Under the pieces are notes generated by a model. It saw only the letters and a list, made by a program, of their open reading frames with translations. It was not told the DNA's origin and ran no database searches. From the NCBI GenBank assembly GCA_030597775.1, contig JAUVRF010000166.1, positions 1 to 5,152 on the forward strand: DNA of 5,152 nucleotides. The letters run 5' to 3'. Shown one piece after another: positions 1 through 5,152 of this stretch (positions are counted from its first letter, which is position 1; each line of letters opens with the position of its first letter). The stretch is from Methanobacteriota archaeon (lineage in GTDB: Archaea > Thermoplasmatota > DTKX01 > GCA-020343715). Position numbers and translations under genes: made by a program.

Positions 1-1548
1 CGTGCGGGTGTCGACCCAGACGTAACCTCCCAGCACATGGCTCGACTTCTGGACCATGGGGATCTGCCAGTATGTGTTGCCTTGCACCACTATGAACCGG
101 GCCGACAGGTCGTCGGGCTCGTACAGGTGGGACTTGTCGAACCAGAGGTGTGTCAGGCCCAGCCGGTAGTTGCCCCAGAACCTGACCCAGTCGTACACAT
201 AGAAGTCGGGGAACACGACCTCGAGCCATTCCGGGATGTCCTCGTCCTGGACACCGTACTCTGTGTTGTCATCGAAGTCCTCCGCGTTCACGATGAGGAT
301 GCGTTCCAGGTACAGTCTGTTGAAGAACGTGTCCCTTCTTGCCAGGTAGATTATCCAGAACGGGTTCTCGTCATCGTCTATGGTGAACCTGATCTGGGTG
401 ATCTCGTACTTGGCCGCGTAGCGGTCGAAGCACAGTTGCTCGAGCCTCTTCTGCCAGGTTATGCGGACCTCGTGTGTCTCCAGCTCCATGTCCACCTTGT
501 GGGTAACCCGGGTGGCCTCCTCGGTGATGTTGGCCGGGTCGTTCTCCACGTACACGAAGAAGGGGACCTTCTTGCCACCGAACCATTTCCAAGCCTCGTA
601 GGCGGGGGCATTGACCCAGACGAACCTGCCATTGACGTACGAGGGGTCGGTGTACCTGAGCAGCCCCCCCTCCGAGGAGTCCAGGAAGGAGGCCGCGTCC
701 CCGTAGGAACGCTCCAGGTACTGGGTCGCCAGCAACCAGGAGACGACCCTGACCTCCTGGGGGTCCTCCAGGGTCATGTTGTTCTCTCCACGCTCCTCGT
801 TGGCCTCCAAGGATGCGTACAGGTCGTTGTCGACCAGGGCGCTGGGTGCGATGTACGCGTAGAAGGAGGATACGATGAGGATGATCAGGGTGAGCATCGC
901 GACGATCTTCCGGATGGTGTCCGTCCATCGGACCGAGGAGAACCCACCCCTCAAGGACCTGGCCGTCAAGCCGCCCTCCTCCTCCTGGGCCGTCCTCCTC
1001 ATCTTCATCATGAGGGCCGCGAGTATCACAAGGAGCACTATCAGTGGAACCACGCATACCGCTGCCAGCGCCCCTCCCAGGGCGATGGCCATGAACATCA
1101 CCACGGTGAGCAACACCATGAACATGATGAGGGTCGAGGTCTTGCCCTTTCCGAGGCGCTCCTTCACGTCCTCGATGTCGGTCTCACCGGTCATGGACCG
1201 GAGCAGCATGCTCACCACCAGGCCGATGATGGATGCGGCCAGGGCAAATGCCAGGAAGGAGCGGATCGAGCCGATGTAGTGGGCATAGGTGAAGTCGATG
1301 ATCGCGAGGATGAGGGTGAACAGGACCAGGAATGCCAGGAAGACGCCGATGTGGATCACGACAGGCCCTCCGTACAGGGCCAATCCCTCCCGATGGAACC
1401 TGGTGTCCCCCTGGTAGCTGTTCTTCGCCTCGTCGACCGTCCCCTTCCCGTTTATCGTGCTGCGCCCCTGCCAGTCCGGGTTCCGGGTCACATGGAATCC
1501 CGCGAGTAGGGCCAGGATGAGGCCGAGCACGTACATCATGCCTTCCAT
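1..1548 (-). CDS. Large polytopic membrane protein with extracytoplasmic domain, 3' end missing
   Basis: An uninterrupted frame runs from ATG at 1548 to the left edge (516 codons, no stop), so the C-terminus is missing. Hydrophobic segments lie at about residues 5-19 (short), 60-85, 96-116, 138-157, 163-182 and 214-235. The loops at 117-137 and 183-213 are basic, which puts them in the cytoplasm and the long region from 236 onward outside. That region is soluble, rich in aromatic and acidic residues, with blocks such as WVNAPAYEAW (310-319), IDDDENPFW (390-398), DIPEW (437-441) and RFWGNYRLG (456-464). From memory, the spacing of the ID..PFW, PEW and G.Y blocks resembles a family of poorly characterised polytopic proteins in anaerobic Firmicutes; this is unverified. 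No catalytic motif is recognised. It is the last visible gene of a minus-strand cluster, 32 bp after the transporter. The start has no strong SD; ATGs at codons 4 and 5 are alternatives. The gene is secure, the function unknown. Confidence 0.85.
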   Translation of the reverse strand, partial: MEGMMYVLGLILALLAGFHVTRNPDWQGRSTINGKGTVDEAKNSYQGDTRFHREGLALYGGPVVIHIGVFLAFLVLFTLILAIIDFTYAHYIGSIRSFLAFALAASIIGLVVSMLLRSMTGETDIEDVKERLGKGKTSTLIMFMVLLTVVMFMAIALGGALAAVCVVPLIVLLVILAALMMKMRRTAQEEEGGLTARSLRGGFSSVRWTDTIRKIVAMLTLIILIVSSFYAYIAPSALVDNDLYASLEANEERGENNMTLEDPQEVRVVSWLLATQYLERSYGDAASFLDSSEGGLLRYTDPSYVNGRFVWVNAPAYEAWKWFGGKKVPFFVYVENDPANITEEATRVTHKVDMELETHEVRITWQKRLEQLCFDRYAAKYEITQIRFTIDDDENPFWIIYLARRDTFFNRLYLERILIVNAEDFDDNTEYGVQDEDIPEWLEVVFPDFYVYDWVRFWGNYRLGLTHLWFDKSHLYEPDDLSARFIVVQGNTYWQIPMVQKSSHVLGGYVWVDTRT

Positions 1549-1570
1549 GGTGCCCCGATGGCCGAAGCCT

Positions 1571-1577
1571 CTATATC
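1571..1577 (-). promoter_or_regulatory. TATA-like element, possible leaderless promoter of the membrane-protein gene
   Basis: On the minus strand GATATAG lies in an AT-rich patch between the transporter stop (TAA, 1583-1581) and the ATG at 1548. Its centre is about 26 bp before the ATG, the distance at which an archaeal TATA box would start transcription at or next to the start codon. The ATG has no convincing SD: GAGG lies about 20 nt away, and only a GGGG run is close. Both facts fit a leaderless internal transcript. The short AT-rich patch could also be chance, with the gene simply read through from upstream. Confidence 0.4.
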
Positions 1578-1580
1578 ATC

Positions 1581-2876
1581 TTATTCCGAGATCCCGGGGG
1601 TCTCGGCCGTCGCGTCCCGCCACCTCAGGAAGACCAGGAGCAGTATCAGAAGACCGCACGCCGCCAGGTATACCAGGAGCCCGTAGCTCCCGAGGCCATC
1701 GATGAGGGCCCCGGCGACGATGGGGCCAGTGGCCATCGCCAGGGAGATGGCGAAGCCGTACACGCCCATCGTCATCCCCCGGCGGCGCGTGGAGGAGACG
1801 TCCACCAGGGCCGCCAGTGCGGAGGGGGCGAAGGCACCCGCGAAGAATCCCGACACGGCCAGGGGCGCTATGAACTGGTTGAAATGCTCGCTCGCGGCGC
1901 CGTCCGCCCCGTCCTCGGGGGCGGTCACCACCATGACGCCCACGATCACCATGAGGCATGCCATCCCCAATGCACCGATGGCCATCACCGGGGCCCGGCC
2001 AAGGCGGTCCGAGAGGCGTCCGAAGAGGACGAAGGTCGCGAGGATAACCACCCCACCACCGGCGAGAATGGCCGCCAGTTGATAGCCCGTGAGAGCCAGC
2101 TCCTCGAAGCTGGCCTTGAACACGAATGTGAAGGCGGCGGATATCAGCAGGTAGATGAGGAACCAGGGCAGGATGAGCAGCATGACCGACCGCTGGCGAA
2201 GCACGGACCAGAGGTGTGACCAGGCCAGCTTCTCGGTGGTGTAGCTCTTCACCCTGGGCTCCCTTACGTTGAGGAATGCATATCCAGCCGCGAACAGGCA
2301 CAGCAGGCCCGCGAACACGAAGACCATCGCGAGGTTGTCCTTGAACACCTCGACCAGGACACCGCCGATGGCGAAGCCGGCCAACCACCCGAACATCTGG
2401 ACGAACTCGAAGACGCCCATCTCCCGCCCCCGTTTCGACTGGGGCGCGTAATCCGCCATGAGGGCCAGGGACGCGACCAGGATGCCGGCGGCGGCCAGGC
2501 CCATGACGCCGTTGTTCATGGCCACCCACAAGGGGTTGTTCGAGATGGTGAACCCGAAGAGGGCGATGCCTGCCAGGAGGGTGCTCGTCCAAAGGACGGT
2601 CTTGCGCCCCCTCCTGTCGATAGTCGCCCCCACGGCCAGCACTGCCACCATCTCTACGATGGGCCAGGTCGACAGGATGAGGGCGTACTCCAGGTAGCCC
2701 AGGTCCGCCCCCAGGTAGAGCGGGAAGGCGATGAAGATGATGGCGAAACCGACCCGGACGGCGAAGGTGGCGATGTACAGGGAAGAGGTCAACCGAAGGT
2801 ACCAATGGTGGTCGTCGCCCCCCTTGTCCCCGGCCCCCACGTCTCCCTCGACCTCAACGGGGGGGCTTGTCGTCAC
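1581..2876 (-). CDS. MFS transporter, 12 transmembrane helices
   Basis: This 431-residue integral membrane protein belongs to the major facilitator superfamily of secondary transporters. About 12 hydrophobic helices are visible (roughly 31-55, 62-84, 95-112, 117-140, 156-176, 183-203, 232-254, 265-286, 296-318, 335-358, 368-392, 398-418). The family signature loop GATIDRRGRK is at 83-92, between helices 2 and 3, and its counterpart GRLSDRLGRA is at 286-295 in the second half. Related loops after helices 4 and 10 carry D..P..KRG and D.S..RRG. The first 25 residues are hydrophilic and acidic. The start is GTG at 2876: the codon two triplets upstream is an in-frame TGA, a strong SD lies 6 nt before, and the next Met is at residue 76, inside the membrane region. 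The frame overlaps the glycosyltransferase by 23 bp. Substrate unknown; the layout resembles drug, sugar or lipid exporters, and the coupling to a glycosyltransferase hints at a glycosylated product. Confidence 0.93.
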   Translation of the reverse strand: MTTSPPVEVEGDVGAGDKGGDDHHWYLRLTSSLYIATFAVRVGFAIIFIAFPLYLGADLGYLEYALILSTWPIVEMVAVLAVGATIDRRGRKTVLWTSTLLAGIALFGFTISNNPLWVAMNNGVMGLAAAGILVASLALMADYAPQSKRGREMGVFEFVQMFGWLAGFAIGGVLVEVFKDNLAMVFVFAGLLCLFAAGYAFLNVREPRVKSYTTEKLAWSHLWSVLRQRSVMLLILPWFLIYLLISAAFTFVFKASFEELALTGYQLAAILAGGGVVILATFVLFGRLSDRLGRAPVMAIGALGMACLMVIVGVMVVTAPEDGADGAASEHFNQFIAPLAVSGFFAGAFAPSALAALVDVSSTRRRGMTMGVYGFAISLAMATGPIVAGALIDGLGSYGLLVYLAACGLLILLLVFLRWRDATAETPGISE

Positions 2877-4074
2877 CCATCACCTCCGCGTAGATAGCCT
2901 CGAGCCTGTCCATGTGGTGACGGAGGGTCAACCCGTCCTCGATCGTACGCCTTCCCTCCAGCTCCATCCGTTGGCGCAGGTCGTCGTCGGTGAGCACCTG
3001 GACCAACTGGGACGCCGCCTTGGCCACGTCCCTTATTGGGAACCGGAAACCGTTCTCCCCGTCCCTGATTATCTCAGGGACCCACCCCACCTCGGAGGCG
3101 ATGATCACGGTGCCCGAGGCCATCGCCTCGCCCACGATGAGCCCCTGCCCTTCCCAGAACGATGGGAACAGGACGGCGTCGGCGGTGGCGTAGAAGGCCT
3201 GCAGGTCGGGGAAGGGGACGGACCCGGTGATGGTGACCGCGTCGTCCAGGCCATGGTCCGCGACCCTCTTCCGCAGGTCCCTCTCCTGGGGCCCCGACCC
3301 CAGGACCACCAGCTGGGAAGAGGGCGCCTCCTCGTGGGCCCTCCTGAAGATGTCCAGCATGTCGAAGACGCCCTTCCGGGCCGCCAGGCGCCCCACGAAG
3401 AGCACCAGCGAGGACTCGGGGTCCAGGCCGTACCTTTCCAGCACCCCGGCGTCCCTGTTCCTCGGGTGGAGCGCGTCGGCATCGATGCCGGCGTACAGCA
3501 GGTGCCACCGGTCATCGCCGTACACGTTGCTCACCCCCCGCCGCCGGATGGCCTCGAACAGCTCGGCGCAGATTATCAGGTTGGCGTTGGAGTACTGGAG
3601 GGCGTAGTCCTCGAACACGTCGAACATGGGTGACAGGTACAGCACGGCCAGGTCGTTGGCCGACTCGATGGAAGTGGTCACGTCCCTCCAGGTTATCATG
3701 GACCGCTCGCCCTTCCACGTGCCCAGCATACCCGAGACGATGGGCGCCTTGATGTCCCAGTAGTGGCGCTTCTGGAGGAGGGACATGTTGGACTGGACGT
3801 GCACCATGTCGAAGTCGTTCCCCAACTCCATCAGCTTGCGGACGGCGTTCTTGCCGAAGGATGTGGTGAAGGCCATGGGGATCCTGACCATGGGAACGTG
3901 GTGGACTTGCACGTCCCCCTCGATGTGGGGCACCGCCTTGTCCTGGGGATGATTCCTGGTGATCACGTGGACCTCGTGGCCCCGGGCCGCCAGCTGGACC
4001 ACCTCGCCGTAAGCGACATTGCCCACCCCACCCCAGAGGGGAGGGAACTGGGAGCTGATCATAGCGATCCTCAA
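2854..4074 (-). CDS. GT4-family (GT-B fold) glycosyltransferase
   Basis: This is a retaining sugar transferase of the kind that moves a sugar from a nucleotide-sugar donor to a lipid, sugar or other acceptor at the cytoplasmic membrane face. From the TTG at 4074 it has 406 residues, normal for GT4. The N-terminal Rossmann domain opens with RIAMISSQFPP, followed by the glycine loop GGVG (15-18). The C-terminal donor domain starts near 220 with LVLFVGRLAARKG (GR...RKG), then LVVLGSGP, and the E-x7-E signature EGQGLIVGE (308-316), intact, followed by EVGWVPEII and ENGF. No signal peptide or membrane helix is seen. The frame is open back to a GTG at 4155, which would add 27 residues with no fold role. 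TTG is preferred because AGGTGG lies 6 nt upstream, a TATA-like element lies inside the would-be extension, and the first beta strand begins right after it. An ATG at 4062 is possible but would cut that strand. It leads the operon with the MFS gene. Acceptor and sugar are unknown. Confidence 0.92.
   Translation of the reverse strand: MRIAMISSQFPPLWGGVGNVAYGEVVQLAARGHEVHVITRNHPQDKAVPHIEGDVQVHHVPMVRIPMAFTTSFGKNAVRKLMELGNDFDMVHVQSNMSLLQKRHYWDIKAPIVSGMLGTWKGERSMITWRDVTTSIESANDLAVLYLSPMFDVFEDYALQYSNANLIICAELFEAIRRRGVSNVYGDDRWHLLYAGIDADALHPRNRDAGVLERYGLDPESSLVLFVGRLAARKGVFDMLDIFRRAHEEAPSSQLVVLGSGPQERDLRKRVADHGLDDAVTITGSVPFPDLQAFYATADAVLFPSFWEGQGLIVGEAMASGTVIIASEVGWVPEIIRDGENGFRFPIRDVAKAASQLVQVLTDDDLRQRMELEGRRTIEDGLTLRHHMDRLEAIYAEVMGDDKPPR
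2876..2887 (-). promoter_or_regulatory. Strong SD and GTG start of the MFS gene inside the glycosyltransferase 3' end
   Basis: Read on the minus strand, GGAGGTGAT begins at 2887 and matches the archaeal 16S anti-SD (ATCACCTCC) along its whole length. GGAGG ends at 2883, leaving a 6-nt spacer before the GTG at 2876. The same bases encode the A-E-V-M stretch near the glycosyltransferase C-terminus, so ribosomes finishing that gene end 20 nt past the next start. This supports translational coupling and fixes the GTG start. Confidence 0.8.
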
Positions 4075-4080
4075 AACGTC

Positions 4081-4122
4081 CCACCTGGCTGCTGTCTCCG
4101 ATGGCCCTTCGGCGTTATTAAT
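4081..4122 (-). promoter_or_regulatory. Candidate promoter and SD of the glycosyltransferase operon
   Basis: On the minus strand ATTAATAA (4122-4115), in an otherwise GC-rich stretch, resembles an archaeal TATA box, with an A-rich GAATAG patch just upstream as a weak BRE. Initiation 25 or so bases downstream would fall near 4093. That leaves a leader of about 18 nt containing AGGTGG (4086-4081), spaced 6 nt from the TTG at 4074. The arrangement agrees with the short form of the protein. Found by eye only. Confidence 0.5.
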
Positions 4123-4247
4123 CCTATTCCTCCAGCCCCCATCCGTGACATTCACGCGGGATATCGCGAATGCGGGTCGGAGAGCGCGAGACCGAGTAGA
4201 TACCGGCCCATAGGTCAGTGTTGTTCCGGAACCCCGAAGACAAAGTG

Positions 4248-4261
4248 AAAAAGTTCAAATA
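4248..4261 (+). promoter_or_regulatory. Candidate BRE/TATA element for hcp
   Basis: AAAAAG followed by TTCAAATA (4254-4261) resembles an archaeal BRE plus TATA box on the plus strand. Initiation would be near 4283, placing the operator-like repeat at about +11 to +35, a good position for a repressor, and giving hcp a leader of about 160 nt. Other weak candidates are TTACAAT (4312-4318, inside the repeat) and ATCAATAC near 4401-4408, which would give a short leader. The choice cannot be settled from sequence alone. Confidence 0.35.
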
Positions 4262-4293
4262 CCCGCATGGTGTTCGCCCCTTTGGATGGAACC

Positions 4294-4317
4294 ATTACAA
4301 CCTTGTAATGATTACAA
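4294..4317. promoter_or_regulatory. Operator-like repeat with a perfect 7-1-7 Fur/PerR-type palindrome
   Basis: Three perfect 7-base half-sites are packed together: ATTACAA (4294-4300), its reverse complement TTGTAAT (4303-4309), and ATTACAA again (4311-4317). The second and third form TTGTAATGATTACAA, an exact 7-1-7 inverted repeat. This is the layout of Fur-superfamily boxes; the PerR box of Bacillus is TTATAATnATTATAA, differing by one base per arm. The first and second form a 7-2-7 inverted repeat. The site lies 127 bp before the hcp start and about 240 bp from the start of the divergent operon, so hcp is the likelier target. The perfect symmetry in a GC-rich genome makes chance unlikely; the identity of the regulator is inferred. 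Confidence 0.65.
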
Positions 4318-4357
4318 TCTGGCCCTTGAACAGGACGGACTGGCCCACTCGGTGGAA

Positions 4358-4382
4358 GGTCAGATCCCGGTGGGGCTTGACC
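4358..4382 (+). other. Possible stem-loop in the hcp leader
   Basis: GGTCA (4358-4362) and TGACC (4378-4382) are perfect inverted repeats. Between them CCC and GGG can form an inner stem around a GGT loop, separated from the outer stem by a small internal loop. It sits 61 bp before the hcp start. It is too short to assign to any riboswitch class, has no U-tract to be a terminator, and could be chance in GC-rich DNA. Confidence 0.25.
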
Positions 4383-4433
4383 ATCCGGCACGACCCGTGG
4401 ATCAATACGGAGACAGAATCAGTAAAATGGATT

Positions 4434-4446
4434 GGTGGAAACCATG
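4434..4446 (+). promoter_or_regulatory. SD and ATG start of hcp
   Basis: GGTGG (4434-4438) lies 5 nt before the ATG at 4444 and pairs partly with the anti-SD. A second in-frame ATG at 4468, two codons before the first cluster cysteine, would give an N-terminus as short as that of Desulfovibrio Hcp, but it lacks a good SD. The 4444 start is therefore preferred, leaving an 8-residue extension. Confidence 0.55.
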
Positions 4447-5152
4447 AGTGCGCATGAATCCTTGGACATGTATTGCTACCAGTGTTCTCAGACAGCCCGC
4501 GGAGACGCCTGCACGATGAAAGGCGTTTGCGGAAAGACCCCCACGGTGCACAGGCTTCAGGACAACCTCCTGTACATCGTCAAAGGGATCTCGGCGTATC
4601 TGTACCACGCCCGGGAGCTGGGGTACACCGACGACGAGGTCGACGCCTTCTTGGAGAAGGCGTACTACGCCACGTTGACCAACGTGAACTTCGACCCCGC
4701 GTCCTTCGTGGCACTGGCAGAGGAGGCCGGGATGATGAACGTCAAGACCATGAGGTTGCTCAAGAAGGCCCACGTCGAGACCTTCGGACAGCCCGAGCCG
4801 ACCCCCGTGGCCACCGGGACCAAGAAGGGACCCGGCATCCTCGTCACCGGGCACGACCTCAAGGCGCTGCACGAGCTCCTGAAGCAGACCGAGGGCACCG
4901 GCATCAATGTGTACACCCACTCGGAGATGCTGCCCGCCCACGGCTATCCCGAGCTCAAGAAGTTCGACCACCTGGTGGGAAACTACGGCGGAGCATGGTT
5001 CGACCAGCGGCACACCTTCGACGAGTTCCCCGGTGCCATCTTCGTCACCTCCAACTGCATCATGCCCCCGGGTTCGACCTACATCGACCGGTTGTTCACC
5101 ATGGGTCCCGTATACGTGCCCGATGTCAAGCACCTGGACACCTTCGACTACA
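4444..5152 (+). CDS. hcp: Hybrid-cluster protein (hydroxylamine reductase), class III type, 3' end missing
   Basis: This cytoplasmic iron-sulfur enzyme reduces hydroxylamine to ammonia in vitro; in cells the family is tied to detoxifying nitric oxide and to protein S-nitrosylation. The first 236 residues are present. The N-terminal cysteines C11, C14, C23 and C29 follow C-x2-C-x8-C-x5-C, as in class I and III proteins, and bind the cubane cluster. Hybrid-cluster ligands are seen as H137 (in TGHDL), E161 (HSEMLPAHGY) and C205 (TSNCI). Their spacing (24 and 44) equals that of H244, E268 and C312 in Desulfovibrio vulgaris. The stretch from the first cysteine to the histidine is about 115 residues shorter than there, the deletion that defines class III. 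The remaining ligands (three cysteines and a glutamate) should lie beyond the right edge. No hcr reductase gene is visible, as expected for this class. It is transcribed away from the glycosyltransferase operon, behind a Fur/PerR-like box. Identification is firm. Confidence 0.96.
   Translation, partial: MSAHESLDMYCYQCSQTARGDACTMKGVCGKTPTVHRLQDNLLYIVKGISAYLYHARELGYTDDEVDAFLEKAYYATLTNVNFDPASFVALAEEAGMMNVKTMRLLKKAHVETFGQPEPTPVATGTKKGPGILVTGHDLKALHELLKQTEGTGINVYTHSEMLPAHGYPELKKFDHLVGNYGGAWFDQRHTFDEFPGAIFVTSNCIMPPGSTYIDRLFTMGPVYVPDVKHLDTFDY

Larger units (their letters stand above)
4075..4443. other. Divergent intergenic region between the glycosyltransferase operon and hcp
   Basis: This 369-bp stretch separates two genes facing away from each other. 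It has no convincing gene. From left to right it holds the SD and TATA-like element of the minus-strand operon (4081-4122), a 10-bp perfect palindrome GTTCCGGAAC (4223-4232), an A-rich BRE/TATA-like element for hcp (4248-4261), a three-half-site operator-like repeat (4294-4317), a possible hairpin (4358-4382), and the SD of hcp (4434-4438). The part around 4240-4320 is clearly richer in A and T than the flanking coding DNA. The 120 bp or so between the operator and hcp is GC-rich again and is likely untranslated leader. Confidence 0.7.

Noticed and set aside
37..1509. 490-codon open frame on the plus strand
   Set aside because: It lies antisense to the membrane-protein gene, and its translation is rich in H, G, P, D and V with no fold-like pattern. 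It is a by-product of GC-rich codon use on the other strand, which has clear membrane helices.
1576..2805. 409-codon minus-strand frame overlapping the transporter
   Set aside because: Its translation is very rich in R, G, P and H with no membrane pattern; it is the frame-shifted shadow of the MFS gene, whose own frame has 12 helices and both signature loops.
2731..3633. 300-codon plus-strand frame
   Set aside because: It is antisense to the glycosyltransferase, which has intact GT4 motifs; the plus-strand product is low in complexity.
4141..4175. Possible inverted repeat around GATATC in the divergent region
   Set aside because: The arms do not pair beyond the central 6 bp without a mismatch, so there is no real palindrome.
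4223..4232. GTTCCGGAAC, a 10-bp perfect palindrome
   Set aside because: It is short and GC-centred, with no second copy in the region. It may be a regulator site, but a single 10-bp palindrome is too weak to call.
4218..4457. 79-codon plus-strand frame in the intergenic region
   Set aside because: It has a GTG start with no SD, runs through the palindrome, promoter-like element and operator, overlaps the start of hcp, and has an odd Trp- and Arg-rich composition. No support for a real small protein or leader peptide.
4402..5133. 243-codon minus-strand frame opposite hcp
   Set aside because: The plus strand encodes Hcp with all expected N-terminal ligands, so this frame is a shadow.

Overview
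The window looks like part of a GC-rich archaeal chromosome. The evidence is indirect: candidate TATA/BRE-like elements sit at archaeal distances from the start codons, Arg is often encoded by AGG, GTG and TTG starts occur beside good Shine-Dalgarno (SD) sequences, and the hybrid-cluster protein has the shortened form known mainly from archaea and a few thermophiles. A Thermoplasmata or methanogen-like anaerobe would fit, but this is inference; no rRNA or other marker gene is present.

Layout. Positions 1-4074 hold three genes on the minus strand, transcribed right to left. The first is a GT4-family glycosyltransferase (2854-4074). It overlaps a 12-helix major facilitator superfamily (MFS) transporter by 23 bp (1581-2876). 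After 32 bp comes a large polytopic membrane protein with a long probable extracytoplasmic domain (1548 down to the left edge, 3' end missing). Positions 4075-4443 are a 369-bp divergent intergenic region with promoter-like elements for both directions and a striking AT-rich operator-like repeat. Positions 4444-5152 hold the 5' part of hcp on the plus strand (hybrid-cluster protein / hydroxylamine reductase, class III type); its 3' end is outside the window.

How the parts may work together. The glycosyltransferase and the transporter are tightly coupled: the SD of the transporter lies inside the last codons of the glycosyltransferase. With the membrane protein they may form a cell-envelope cassette in which a glycosylated lipid or small molecule is made, moved and acted on outside the membrane. 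This is inference from order only. The third gene also has a TATA-like element centred 26 bp before its ATG and no good SD, which suggests a second, leaderless transcript. The hcp gene appears to be a separate unit for nitrosative or oxidative stress. The palindrome TTGTAATGATTACAA upstream of it has the exact 7-1-7 form of Fur/PerR/Zur boxes, with a third matching half-site alongside. This is the most interesting regulatory signal in the window. No RNA gene, CRISPR array, insertion sequence or attachment site was seen.
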